This document shows, piece by piece, positions 27,110-35,545 of a stretch of 64,000 nucleotides of DNA. The notes beneath the pieces were generated by a model. That model was not told the DNA's origin. It did no database searches and saw only the letters and a program-made list of their open reading frames with translations. The stretch spans positions 3,348,001 to 3,412,000 of the forward strand of contig NZ_CP134053.1 in the NCBI RefSeq assembly GCF_031583065.1. Direction: 5' to 3'. Source of the stretch: Streptomyces sp. CGMCC 4.7035. GTDB lineage: Bacteria > Actinomycetota > Actinomycetes > Streptomycetales > Streptomycetaceae. The position numbers and the translations under genes are program-made. The stretch's first letter is position 1; each line of letters begins with the position of its first letter.

Positions 27110-27880
27110 CTAGCCGAGGAGGCTGCCGCCGGTGGCGTCGAGGGAGGCTCCGGTGATCCAGCGCGCCCGGTCGGTGGCGAGGAAGACCACCACATTGGCG
27201 ACCTCCTCCGGCTCACCGAGGCGCTTGAACGCCGACAGTTGTGACATCTGTTCGCGCGCCCCGGGCATCTGGAAGACCGCGCTGCCGTTGTCCGTGAGAC
27301 CGGGGAGCACGCTGTTGACCGTGATGTGCCGAGGGGCGAGGTGCCGGGCGAAGTGCAGCGTGAGCTGGTCGAGCGCGCCCTTGGACATCGCGTAGACGAC
27401 CTGCGACGGCTCAGCCCTGCGCGTGACCGCGGAGGAGATGTTGATGATGCGTCCGCCGTCCGGGATCAGCCCGAGAGCTCGCTGGAGGAGGAGGAAGGGG
27501 GCCTTGGCGTTGACTGCGAAGATCTCGTCGATCTGCTCGGCGGACACCTCTTCCGGGGCGCTGCCGGCGGGCGTCGTCGCGGCGGCGTTGTTCACCAGGA
27601 TGTCCAGGACGGTCTCGCCGGTGTGTTCGCGCAGTCCGGCCTCCAGCTGGTCAAACAGCTGATCGACGGCGCCGGGCGTGCCCAGTTCCGCGCCGACGGC
27701 AAAGGCCCGTCCGCCGTCCTTCTCGATAAGGTCGACAGTCTGCTGGGCGGCCTGCTTGTCGCGCCCGTAGTGCACTACGGCCAGGGCGCCCTCGCGGGCG
27801 AGGCCGAGGGCGGTGGCCCGGCCGATGCCGCGGCTGGATCCGGTGACGAGAGCGGTCTTGCCGCTGAGCGGGCTGGTCAT
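27110..27880 (-). CDS. SDR-family NAD(P)-dependent oxidoreductase
   Basis: The 256-residue product starts MTSPLSGKTALVTGSSRGIG. Classical SDR motifs are present: TGSSRGIG cofactor loop, NNAA, catalytic serine in ISSAV and YAMSK (YxxxK), and the C-terminal WITGASLDATGGSLL. ATG 27880 follows GAGGACA; the frame runs on upstream into the remains of another SDR but has no ribosome site there. It is probably cotranscribed with doxX. Confidence 0.9.
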   Translation of the reverse strand: MTSPLSGKTALVTGSSRGIGRATALGLAREGALAVVHYGRDKQAAQQTVDLIEKDGGRAFAVGAELGTPGAVDQLFDQLEAGLREHTGETVLDILVNNAAATTPAGSAPEEVSAEQIDEIFAVNAKAPFLLLQRALGLIPDGGRIINISSAVTRRAEPSQVVYAMSKGALDQLTLHFARHLAPRHITVNSVLPGLTDNGSAVFQMPGAREQMSQLSAFKRLGEPEEVANVVVFLATDRARWITGASLDATGGSLLG

Positions 27881-27915
27881 GCTGGTGTCCTCGCGGTGTT
27901 CGGGAAGTGGGGGTG

Positions 27916-28210
27916 TCAGCCGTTGAAGACGGCTTCGGCCTGGTCGCGGTGCTCGTACAGGTCCCAGCACAGGGGCGCGACCTGCTCGCGGCGGCCCCGA
28001 GGGGATGCCCTCGGGGCCGCCCTCGCCGAGCCAGGTGTTGATGATGATGTGCGCGGCGTGGATACCGGATCCCGCCAACTCGTTGTGCAGGTTGAGCACC
28101 CAGTTGCGCAGGCGCCAGCGGTGGCGTTGACATTGCCGAACATGGGGACGGGGTGGATCGATCCGCCGCCGGTGGTGAACAGCAGCGTCCCCATGCCGGC
28201 CTCGCGCATC
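27916..28210 (-). pseudogene. SDR gene remnant, two frameshifts
   Basis: Pieces of one SDR C-terminal half occur in order but in alternating frames: VMREAGMGTLLFTTGGGSIH and VPMFGNVNATAG, then VLNLHNELAGSGIHAAHIII and LGEGGPEGIPSG, then EQVAPLCWDLYEHRDQAEAV. It resembles the atypical SDR at 30515 (ARNWLFSLNGELADAGIYAG). The cofactor half is missing; the break at about 28210 abuts an unrelated fragment on the other strand. Confidence 0.7.
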
Positions 28211-28408
28211 ACTGAAGACCTGCTTGGCGGCGAGAACACGGTCGTCGTCCGAGTCTCAAGCTCGTTGAACAACCGGCTCATCGCGCGGGGCTACTACGAC
28301 GACATACACGACGTCGGAATGAGGCTCTTCGGAAGGGACGGCCATACACACATCACGCGGGTGCGCGATCACGGCCTCGTGGGACCGGTGCGACGGCTCA
28401 CTCAATGA
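28211..28408 (+). pseudogene. C-terminal fragment of a glycoside hydrolase (jelly-roll end)
   Basis: The plus-strand frame ENTVVVRVSSSLNNRLIARG ... GLVGPVRRLTQ followed by TGA matches the extreme C-terminus seen in rhamnosidase-like and GH2-like enzymes (GENTLxVxVxTTLNNR ... YGLLGPVRL). About 66 codons remain, joined to the SDR remnant. Confidence 0.5.
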
Positions 28409-28896
28409 GGAGACTCAACCACCCCGACCTGTTGCAGGGACGAGTCGGGGGCCGCGTTGGTCTGGAGGATGGTCATGACCCTCTGGTCGAACAACCAACC
28501 GTCGTCCGTCCTGACCAGTCGATCCTCGAAGCGCTCGGTGGCGATGACGAGCCCGCCGCTCACGACCTCGCGCGGGACCTGACGGAACACCATCATGAAC
28601 GACAGCTGGGTCGCCTTGTCGCCCTCGATGGTGATGAGGTTGTCGGTCGTGGCATGAACGGTCGTTCCCAGACGTCCCGTCACCCCGAAGCCGATGTTCA
28701 CAGGCGCGCCCAGTTGCTGGGTGTCGAAGTAGGCTTCGATCGCCGGCCTGCCCTCGAAGCGCTCGTCCCGAGCCACGAGCACACCGTTCTCCACGAAGGT
28801 CGCGGCCAATTCACTGTTTCGCTTCTGGGAGTCCAGGTGATTGAAACGTGCGGTCAGCTCACGGATGGCCAGCTCGTCGGCAGTCTTGTCAGGCAT
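28402..28896 (-). CDS. SnoaL/NTF2-like protein
   Basis: The 164-residue product has the NTF2-like start LAIRELTARFNHLDSQKR, FVENGVLVAR, the PAIEAYF helix and TERFEDRLVRTDDGWLFDQR end. The fold serves polyketide cyclases, dehydratases and steroid isomerases as well as non-enzymes. It lies downstream of the dioxygenase behind a hairpin at 28919. Confidence 0.8.
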   Translation of the reverse strand: MPDKTADELAIRELTARFNHLDSQKRNSELAATFVENGVLVARDERFEGRPAIEAYFDTQQLGAPVNIGFGVTGRLGTTVHATTDNLITIEGDKATQLSFMMVFRQVPREVVSGGLVIATERFEDRLVRTDDGWLFDQRVMTILQTNAAPDSSLQQVGVVESPH

Positions 28897-28918
28897 GTGG
28901 ATTCCTCCCTTGTCGGCC

Positions 28919-28946
28919 GTGGGCGGCGCCGGACGGCGCCGCCCAC
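28919..28946. terminator. Perfect hairpin between dioxygenase and SnoaL-like gene
   Basis: A 12-pair perfect stem GTGGGCGGCGCC/GGCGCCGCCCAC with loop GGAC lies 24 bases after the dioxygenase stop on the minus strand and just before the SnoaL-like ribosome site. It may terminate or attenuate. Confidence 0.6.
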
Positions 28947-28970
28947 ATCCCGTTGTTCACCTGCTGCGGG

Positions 28971-29909
28971 TCACTGTTTCCAGAAGCCTTCGAGGACGTA
29001 CGGGTCCTTCACCTCGTCGAAGCCGATGGGGCGGAGTGTGTAGTCGCAGGTGAGGGTGCGGTAGGGGCCGGTCAGACCGCGTGCTTCCCACTCGGAGGGG
29101 TCCTCGTGGAGTTCGGTCTTGTGGATCAGCTCCCGGGCGATGGCGCCCTCGCTGACCGTGTCGAGGAGCGGATCGCCGTCGAAGTGGATCTGGTGGGTGA
29201 GCATGTGATGGTCGTCGTGGGTGATGTGCGCGTGGATGTGCCTCGCGCGGGAGTTGGCCCGTCCCAGCATGTGCAGGAGGTTGTCGAACAGGCTGCCCGG
29301 CACCGCCGAGGCCTCCACCCCGGGCACGACGGTCCGGTACTCGTAGCGGCCCTCGGCATCCGCGATGATCTTGCCGCGGAGGTGGTATTTCGGCAGGTCG
29401 AAGTCGACGACGTCGAGGCCCTCCAGGGGTCCCGCCTGCTCGGGCGTAAGACCCGCATACCGGCCGTCGGCGGTGGTCTGCCAGAGATCGATGACTGCGC
29501 CGGGCAGCGGCTTGCCCGAGGTGGAACGTACGGTGCCGGAGACGAGCAGGGTCTCGCCGGGCTCGTCGGGCGCCATCGGCAGCACGCCGGGGTTGTCGAT
29601 CTGCGGTGCCCCGGGCACGTAGGCGGGCCCGGTGGGGATCCAGGTGGAGGCGCCGTCCTTCTCCGGGTGGACATAGGCCCTGCCGTAACTGACCTCCATC
29701 GGTCGGATGCCGAGGAGCGAGATCGTCGCCAGCGGGAACTCCCCTGACGCGACCAGCTTCGTCACGTAGGTGATGGCCTGGCCCAGCTCCTCGAACGTGA
29801 TGCCCTGCCTGAGCGCCACGTCCCCGAACGCCTTCTGGAGATCGTCGAACACGACGCGCAGGCGCTGGTTGAACGCGATGTCGGTGTGGGGGGTGTCGGT
29901 TGTTGTCAT
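28971..29909 (-). CDS. Intradiol ring-cleavage dioxygenase, atypical ligand set
   Basis: The 312-residue product has the intradiol N-terminal helical domain (ITFEELGQAITYVTKLVASG) and the catalytic beta-sandwich signature LLVSGTVRSTSGKPLPGAVI continuing DLWQTTADGRYAGL. First iron ligand Tyr151 and the histidines His224 and His226 (RARHIHAH) are present. The second tyrosine expected after the GRYEYRTVVP strand is missing: the text there is GVEASAVPGSLF. Catechol or hydroxyquinol cleavage is the family role (Fe3+, ortho cleavage to muconates). With one tyrosine absent, activity or substrate may differ. Confidence 0.85.
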   Translation of the reverse strand: MTTTDTPHTDIAFNQRLRVVFDDLQKAFGDVALRQGITFEELGQAITYVTKLVASGEFPLATISLLGIRPMEVSYGRAYVHPEKDGASTWIPTGPAYVPGAPQIDNPGVLPMAPDEPGETLLVSGTVRSTSGKPLPGAVIDLWQTTADGRYAGLTPEQAGPLEGLDVVDFDLPKYHLRGKIIADAEGRYEYRTVVPGVEASAVPGSLFDNLLHMLGRANSRARHIHAHITHDDHHMLTHQIHFDGDPLLDTVSEGAIARELIHKTELHEDPSEWEARGLTGPYRTLTCDYTLRPIGFDEVKDPYVLEGFWKQ

Positions 29910-29999
29910 GTCACTCCAGTCCGGCGTCGCCGTCGGGGGACGGCGCGCCTAAGGTCGGACAGCTGTGGTGCATGAGATGGGTGTGGATCATGTGGTGGG

Positions 30000-30263
30000 T
30001 CATCCCCGTGTGCTCCAGACGAGGGGGGCTTTGCGGATCCAGGTGTCGTCCTCGACCGTCTGGACGAGGAAGTGGGCGAGGTCGGCGCGGTTGATCCGTG
30101 CGCCGGGCTTTTCGGTGCCGGCCTCGGCGGCCCGTAGGGGGCCGCTGAGGGGCTTGTCGGTGAGGGCGACGGCGCGGGCCAGGGTCCAGTCGATGCCGGA
30201 CGAGGCGCGGACGGCCTGGTCGAGGGCGGTGTGGTCTTCGAAGCCCGCCTTGATGTTCGACAG
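30000..30263 (-). pseudogene. Truncated duplicate of the NmrA-type gene at 31328
   Basis: From the stop codon to codon 88 from the end (SNIKAGFEDHTALDQAVRAS ... VWSTRG) this copy matches 31328-31591 at about nine bases in ten, with a 60-base identical run. At about 30263 similarity stops abruptly after GATGTTCGACAG. A GTG/TTG start upstream would give a 107-residue protein, but the cofactor half is gone. Confidence 0.75.
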
Positions 30264-30514
30264 CTTGAAGCGGACCTCGCGGAGCGACTCGCCCCCAGGC
30301 AAGGCTGACAGTGTGTGGATCACGGCAGGGATGAGGTCGGGTGAGCTGATGGCGGGGCGGCTGAGGGCTCGGCAACGCGGGCTGCACTGCCGGGCCGCGG
30401 AGGCTCGTGGGCTTTCCCCCTCGACTACCGTCGGGGCACGGCTGTGCGTCCGGGCGCCGCACCCCGCGCGGTGTCATATTGGGCCGGTAGGGCAGCACCT
30501 GCCCAGCCGTTACC
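30264..30514. other. Unassigned sequence between the truncated duplicate and the SDR gene
   Basis: No ribosome site, repeat or recognisable family. It is the probable inserted or rearranged segment that ended the duplicate. Confidence 0.3.
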
Positions 30515-31237
30515 TCAGGCGGCGTCGTACTCGGGGAAGAGCTGCTCGACGCGGTCACGCTTGGTGTACATGTCCCAGTACTGGTCGGCCAGCGCGTCCG
30601 GGTCGACGAGCGGGCCCGTGCCGGAGCCGGTCTTGGCCAGGCTCCTCGCGGCGAGTTCGCCCATCTCGCTCCGGGCGATGAACGCGGCGATGGACAGGGT
30701 GCCGGCGTAGATGCCGGCGTCGGCCAGCTCGCCGTTGAGCGAGAAGAGCCAGTTGCGGGCGGCTGCCATGAGCGGGCCGACGCCGCTGGCGAAGGGGCGC
30801 GGGGAGCCGGCCGTGGCGCCGGTGGTCATCAGGAAGGCGCCGTTGCCGCGCTCGTTCCACTCCGGCAGCACGGCCTGGGCCACCTCGACCGGGGTGAGCA
30901 GGAGCAGCGGGCTGTCCTTGCGCAGGGTGGCCGCGTCCAGCTTCGCGGCGGGAGCGAAGGCCTGCTCGCCGCTGATCGGACCGTACTCGACCACGTCGAT
31001 GCGACCGAAGTGGTCACGGATGGCCTGGACCGTGGCGCCGGCCTGCTCGGGCTTGGACAGGTCGGCGGTGAAACCGGCCGCGTCGATGCCTTCGGCCTTC
31101 AGCTCCTCGACGAGGGCGTCGAGACGCTCCTTGCCACGGGCGACGAGCGCCACACGGAAACCCTCGCGGGCAAAGCGGCGCGCGACGGAGGCGCCGAGGC
31201 CCTTGCCGGCGCCGAAGATGGCGATCACCTTGGACAT
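30515..31237 (-). CDS. Atypical SDR-family protein
   Basis: The 240-residue product starts MSKVIAIFGAGKGLGASVAR; the glycine motif GAGKGLG is a variant of TGxxxGIG. The central region (RIDVVEYGPISGEQAF, GAFLMTTGATAG) follows the SDR fold, but the catalytic YxxxK is replaced (GVGPLMAAARNW). It belongs to the group of short SDR-like proteins with a C-terminal DPDALADQYWDMY motif. Its enzymatic role is uncertain. It lies in line with the azoreductase/NmrA genes on the same strand. Confidence 0.8.
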   Translation of the reverse strand: MSKVIAIFGAGKGLGASVARRFAREGFRVALVARGKERLDALVEELKAEGIDAAGFTADLSKPEQAGATVQAIRDHFGRIDVVEYGPISGEQAFAPAAKLDAATLRKDSPLLLLTPVEVAQAVLPEWNERGNGAFLMTTGATAGSPRPFASGVGPLMAAARNWLFSLNGELADAGIYAGTLSIAAFIARSEMGELAARSLAKTGSGTGPLVDPDALADQYWDMYTKRDRVEQLFPEYDAA

Positions 31238-31327
31238 GGGATCTTCTCCCCTTCACTGTTCGGATTGCGGCGCGGTGGTGGGGTGGGGTGGAACAGGGTC
31301 CGGTTCATGGCGGACCGCCCGAGGGCG

Positions 31328-31993
31328 TCAGCCGCGGGTGTTCCAGACCAGGGGCGCCCTGCGGATCCAATCGTCGTCCTCGATCGTCTGGACGAGGAAC
31401 TGGGCGAGGTCGGCGCGGTTGATCCGTGCGCCGGGCTTTTCGGTGCCGGCCTCGGCGGCCCGTACGGGACCGCTGAGGGGCTTGTCGGTGAGGGCGACGG
31501 CGCGGGCCAGGGTCCAGTCGATGCCGGACGTGGCGCGGACGGCCTGGTCGAGGCCAGTGTGGTCCGCGAAGCCCGCCTTGATGTTCGACAGGTTGATGAA
31601 CGCCTTGACCAGCGGGTTGAGCCGGGTCCAGTCGTCGCCGGCGCCCTGTGTGGACGTCAGCACGATGCGGGGTATGCCCTGTTCGCGCATGACGGTGAGC
31701 GTGTTGCGGGCGGCGTCGGTCATGAACGTCGGCGGGCTGACCGGCTTGGCCCACGGGTTGTCGGAGGCGCGGGCGTTGGCCAGCGCGCTGATCACCCCCT
31801 GGGTGCCTTCGGCGGCCCGGCGGATGTCGTCGATGTCCGCGGGCGTGCCCTGGATCAGCTCGACGCCGGCCGGTGCCTGCACCTTGTCGGGGTTGCGGAC
31901 CAGGGCGCGGACGCGGTGGCCGCGCCGAGCCGCGTGCTCCAGGACGTGGGCGCCGGTGCGGCCGCTGCCGCCGAGGACCAGGAGGTTGCTCAT
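31328..31993 (-). CDS. NmrA-like NAD(P)-binding reductase
   Basis: The 221-residue product starts MSNLLVLGGSGRTGAHVLEH (GGSGRTG cofactor loop), with RALVRNPDKV, FMTDAARNTLTVM and the C-terminal ARINRADLAQFLV typical of the NAD(P)H-binding SDR a-type family. ATG 31993 lies 12 bases after GAAAGG. A truncated second copy of its 3' third lies at 30000. Confidence 0.85.
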   Translation of the reverse strand: MSNLLVLGGSGRTGAHVLEHAARRGHRVRALVRNPDKVQAPAGVELIQGTPADIDDIRRAAEGTQGVISALANARASDNPWAKPVSPPTFMTDAARNTLTVMREQGIPRIVLTSTQGAGDDWTRLNPLVKAFINLSNIKAGFADHTGLDQAVRATSGIDWTLARAVALTDKPLSGPVRAAEAGTEKPGARINRADLAQFLVQTIEDDDWIRRAPLVWNTRG

Positions 31994-32029
31994 GGTGATC
32001 AAACGCCTTTCGGGCAGTTCAGGGGTGGA

Positions 32030-32674
32030 TCAGGCGGCCTGTCGGCCGGTCAGGGCAGAGCCCAGGCGGCGGGCCTCGTCGTGCGCCTTGGTCATGGACG
32101 CCTCGTGCACCGGCAGCAGCGGGGCCATCATCGGCACATACGGGGCCATGGTCAGTTCGGGCAGGACCGTCGTCAGGTCGAGGCCGAGGTTGGCCGGGTG
32201 GCCCAGGACGGTTTCCAGCGTCGGCACCAGGTGGTCCATGCCGTGCTTGGGGGCGCCGGGGCCGTAGCCGCCGCCGCGTGCGGAGATCACCGTGGCGGGG
32301 CGGCCGAGGGTGGGAGGGGGTCCGTCGAAGCTCAGGGTGCGCCCGGCGACCATGATCTGGTCCAGCCACGCCTTGAACACGGACGGCATCGTGAGGTTGT
32401 ACATCGGCACGGTGAAGAGGTAGGCGTCGGCGCCGAGGAACTCCTCGATCAGCTCGTCCTGGACCGCCGCGGCCTTCGCCTGCTCGGGGGTGTGCTCCGC
32501 GGGGTCGGTGGTGCGGGCGGTGATGCCCGCCGCGCTGAGGTGCGGGGCGGGGGAGACGGCCAGGTCGCGGTGGACGACCGCGCCCTTCCACTCCTCACGG
32601 AAAGACCGGGCGACCTGACGGGAGACGGATGCCTCGTCGAGCGAGGAGGCGTCGATGTGCAGCAGGTAGGACAT
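32030..32674 (-). CDS. azoR: FMN-dependent NADH-azoreductase (AzoR-like)
   Basis: The 214-residue flavodoxin-like product has HIDASSLDEASVSRQVARSF (FMN phosphate site), PMYNLTMPSVFKAWLDQIMV and ISARGGGYGPG. These enzymes reduce quinones and azo compounds with NADH in the cytoplasm. It sits in a run of minus-strand redox genes between the NmrA-like and DsbA-like proteins, consistent with electrophile/quinone defence. Confidence 0.88.
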   Translation of the reverse strand: MSYLLHIDASSLDEASVSRQVARSFREEWKGAVVHRDLAVSPAPHLSAAGITARTTDPAEHTPEQAKAAAVQDELIEEFLGADAYLFTVPMYNLTMPSVFKAWLDQIMVAGRTLSFDGPPPTLGRPATVISARGGGYGPGAPKHGMDHLVPTLETVLGHPANLGLDLTTVLPELTMAPYVPMMAPLLPVHEASMTKAHDEARRLGSALTGRQAA

Positions 32675-32742
32675 GGAGAACTCAGCCTTTCGAAACGATC
32701 AATGGTGGGTCGGGGGGCGGATCGCGGGGTGAACGGTGGAGG

Positions 32743-33456
32743 TCAGCTGCGGGCCGGTACGGCGCAGCCGTCGGGGCCGCAGACCGCAGCGTCGCCGTCG
32801 GTCGTCAGGGTGAGCGGGTGGGACTCGTCCCAGGCCGTGCGCAGCACGTCGAGAAGGCCGTCGCTGTCCTGCGCGCCGGGGATGCCGTACCTGCCGTCGA
32901 TGACGATGAAGGGCGCGCCGGTGGCGCCCAGGCGCTGGGCACGGGCGGCATCGTCGCTCACCTGCCGCTGGTAACGGTGCTCGGTGAGCGCCTGGCGGGT
33001 GCTCTCGCGGTCCAGAGTGATCTCCTCGCCCAGGTCGAGCAGGTCGTCCATGCTGAAGACGGGGCGGCCCTGGCCGAAGTAGGCGCGGAAGATCGTGTCC
33101 CAGGCTTCGCGGTTCTTGCCCTCGGCGGAGGCGTGGGCTAGGAACTCGTGCGCCAGGTCGGTGTTGCCGACCAGGTTGTCCAGCACCTTGTAGGGGGTGA
33201 GTCCCTCGGCCTCGGCCAGCGCCTCGATCCGGCGCGTGGACGCCTCGGCCTGGGAGCCGCCCATGCCGTGCCGGCGCAGCAGCGCGTCACGGACGCTGAA
33301 CGTCTCACCCACGGGGAAGGAACTGCTCAGCGGGAACGAGTGGTGGACGACCTCCACCTCGTCGCCGTGCTCGAACCGCTCCACAGCCCGGTCCAGACGG
33401 TGGCTGCCCAGTCCGCACCAGGGGCAGGTGACCTCGGCCCAGACCTCGATCTTCAT
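32743..33456 (-). CDS. DsbA-family/FrnE-like thiol oxidoreductase
   Basis: The 237-residue product has no signal peptide. It starts MKIEVWAEVTCPWCGLGSHR with the CPWC active site, continues with the helical insert of the FrnE/2-hydroxychromene-carboxylate isomerase group, and has the cis-proline TGAPFIVID segment near residue 190. It is probably a cytoplasmic thiol-disulfide or glutathione/mycothiol-linked enzyme. It is divergent from the HxlR regulator. Confidence 0.88.
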   Translation of the reverse strand: MKIEVWAEVTCPWCGLGSHRLDRAVERFEHGDEVEVVHHSFPLSSSFPVGETFSVRDALLRRHGMGGSQAEASTRRIEALAEAEGLTPYKVLDNLVGNTDLAHEFLAHASAEGKNREAWDTIFRAYFGQGRPVFSMDDLLDLGEEITLDRESTRQALTEHRYQRQVSDDAARAQRLGATGAPFIVIDGRYGIPGAQDSDGLLDVLRTAWDESHPLTLTTDGDAAVCGPDGCAVPARS

Positions 33457-33575
33457 GACGCGCCTCCCATGCCTGCGCTTTGATTCTTACGTTTTGTTCG
33501 TAGCGCCATGATGGGCCAGTATGGAAGTCGATACAAAAGGCACATCGGTGTTCGTGCCGGAGAGGAATGTGCGTC

Positions 33576-33986
33576 ATGGAGGTCACCGGTAGTTCGGGCG
33601 GCGCGGCGGCGGTGGGTCCCTGTGCCCGCATCCCCGCCGAGCACATGGAGTTCATCCGGCAGGTCCTCGACCGCGTCGGCGACAAGTGGAGCCTGCTGCT
33701 CATCGCGGTGGTGGAGGCCGGCCCGCTGCGCTACACCGACCTGCAGCGCCAGGTCCCCGGAATCTCCCAGCGGATGCTCACCCTCACGCTCCGCCAGCTC
33801 CACGAGGACGGTCTGATCACCCGCACCGCATACGCGGAGGTTCCGCCGCGCGTCGAGTACGCGCTCACCCCGCTGGGCCGCGGCCTCCACGAGATCGTGA
33901 CCTCCCTGATCGGCTGGGCCGCCGACCACCACGACGAGATCCGCGCGCACCGGGCCCGCGCCGCGGCACCAGCAGCCCGGTCCTGA
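33576..33986 (+). CDS. HxlR-family transcriptional regulator
   Basis: The 136-residue product starts MEVTGSSGG after AGAGGAA. The winged helix (VGDKWSLLLIAVVEAGPLRY, GISQRMLTLTLRQLHEDGLI) matches HxlR/DUF24 regulators, which often sense electrophiles or aldehydes through a cysteine. Here a cysteine lies near the N-terminus (VGPCARIP). The 119-base divergent gap is unusually AT-rich and holds the imperfect palindrome GTATGGAAGTCGATAC at 33520-33535, a candidate operator for the dsbA-like gene. Confidence 0.88.
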   Translation: MEVTGSSGGAAAVGPCARIPAEHMEFIRQVLDRVGDKWSLLLIAVVEAGPLRYTDLQRQVPGISQRMLTLTLRQLHEDGLITRTAYAEVPPRVEYALTPLGRGLHEIVTSLIGWAADHHDEIRAHRARAAAPAARS

Positions 33987-34514
33987 CGGCAGGATCAGCG
34001 ATCGGCTGTCGGCGTCGGCTGCACCGCGGATGCCCGACCATCGTCTAGATAGATCACATCGGGCCAACATTGACACACTGTGCCATCTGATGCATCTTGG
34101 GCCACATGCCGAGAGCGAGCGGACCGTCGGCCAGGTCCTCTTCACCGGGGTCAACAGCGGCTTCGGTCCGGGCCGGATGCACGTACCGATGGCGAACACC
34201 GCACTGTCCGCCTCGGCAACCATGACGCCGACGCGCCCGGCGCACCGGGAGTCGCCCCCAACAGCCGGGCGCCTCGCTCAGCAGACCCTGCTGAACACCC
34301 TCGTCACCACGGCGGTGGCCGGTCCCATGGCCATTCGAGGCGTCTCGCCGGGCAACCAGGCCAACGGCGCCGTCACCGCCACCACGGTCCAGCCGGGGAC
34401 CGGTGTGGAGCAGACGGCCGCCGGTCGTCCGCATCTCGGCTGACTCGTCAGAGAGCTGGCACGAGTCGACCACGGCCGAGCCGGCATTCACGCACTAGGG
34501 AACGAGAGCGAGCA
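33987..34514. other. Gene-poor stretch between HxlR and DUF2231 genes
   Basis: A plus frame of 137 codons (from 34030) is open but has no ribosome site and no recognisable motif. I treat the region as non-coding. Confidence 0.4.
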
Positions 34515-34994
34515 GTGTTCAAAGAATTCATGGGTCTCCCCCTGCACCCGCTTGCGGTGCACGCGGCGGTAGTGCTCATCCCGTTGCTGGCGCTGGGCGC
34601 TGCTGGATACGCCATGCTGCCCCGGTTCCGCCCCCAGTTGGGCTGGGTGGTGTGGGTGCTCGCGGTGGTGACTCCTCTCATGGCGATCGTCGCCCGCGAG
34701 TCCGGTGAAAGCCTGCAGGAGGTGGTCACCGAGAAGCACTACCCGAGCAGCGTGCTTCACAAGGTGGCGCAACACGCGGACTACGCCGACACGTTGCAGC
34801 TTCTCAGTCTGGGACTCGGTATAACGACCATTCTGTTGTTGCTGCAGGTTCGCTCGAAGCGTGGAGCCCGTATGCCACGCTGGGCGCCTGCGGCGCTCGT
34901 TGTCGTCGTGGTGGGCCTCTCCGGCCTCAATCTCGTCTACTCGTACCTGGCCGGCGACTCGGGCGCCAAGCTGGTCTGGACCGGCGTGCTCTGA
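34515..34994 (+). CDS. DUF2231 membrane protein
   Basis: The 159-residue product (GTG 34515, or ATG 34530 five codons later) has four hydrophobic segments and the LPLHPLAVHAAVVLIPL helix with paired histidines that characterises DUF2231, plus HKVAQHADYADTL between helices 2 and 3. Histidines in the helices suggest haem or metal contact, but the function is unknown. The ribosome site is weak (GAGAGCGAG). Confidence 0.75.
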   Translation: MFKEFMGLPLHPLAVHAAVVLIPLLALGAAGYAMLPRFRPQLGWVVWVLAVVTPLMAIVARESGESLQEVVTEKHYPSSVLHKVAQHADYADTLQLLSLGLGITTILLLLQVRSKRGARMPRWAPAALVVVVVGLSGLNLVYSYLAGDSGAKLVWTGVL

Positions 34995-34996
34995 CG

Positions 34997-35420
34997 CGCC
35001 GTCGAGCTTCGGTGGCGCTCAGGCAGTTCGCCGCCGTCCACGCAGGACGGGGCCACACAACGCAGAACAGCGCCACAGCAACGGCGGCAAGCGCGGCGGC
35101 GCCGGTCAGCCCCGCCGAGTGCAGGACCCTGGTCGCCGCCGTGCCGACGAAGCAGCCGAGGAGCACGTTACCGGTGCCCCGGACCAGCGACGCGTGCCGC
35201 GCTGTAGAAGAAGAAGCGGCGGTACGGCATGCCGGACGCTCCGGCGGCGAAGGGCAGGAAGGCCCGGATGACTCCGACGAACCTGCCGGTGAGCACGGCG
35301 GTTCCGCCGTGACGCGTCAGGAACGTCTGGGCCATGCCGCTCCAGCTGTCGGATCGGAGTCGGCGCGCCAGCCAAGTGCCCGCCCTGCCGTTCGCAACGT
35401 CGGCCCAGCGCGTAACCGAG
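34997..35420 (-). pseudogene. DedA-family membrane protein remnant
   Basis: The frame FLTRHGGTAVLTGRFVGVIR, ending AGASGMPYRRFFFYSAAR, is the DedA core, but it then runs into a stop. One base out, LVRGTGNVLLGCFVG continues the family pattern, so a one-base insertion near 35190 broke the gene. The N-terminal helices are missing or in another frame. Confidence 0.65.
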
Positions 35421-35424
35421 GCCA

Positions 35425-35454
35425 GGGGCCGCCGACCTGACGGTCGGCGGCCCC
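35425..35454. terminator. 13-pair perfect hairpin after the SDR gene
   Basis: GGGGCCGCCGACC and GGTCGGCGGCCCC pair perfectly around loop TGAC. The hairpin lies 92 bases beyond the stop of the minus-strand SDR gene at 35546 and probably ends its transcript. Confidence 0.65.
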
Positions 35455-35545
35455 TCAAGCATGTCTCATACTCCCCACCCTCCCCACACCGTCCGAAACC
35501 GGAACAAGTGGGGAAGAGAAGCAGCTCTGGCCGATTGATTTTGGG

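Noticed and set aside
31010..32974. 654-codon plus-strand frame
   Set aside because: Gly/Ala/Arg-rich shadow opposite three well-supported minus-strand genes.
34030..34443. 137-codon plus frame
   Set aside because: No ribosome site, no motif, and codon bias does not stand out from the opposite frame.
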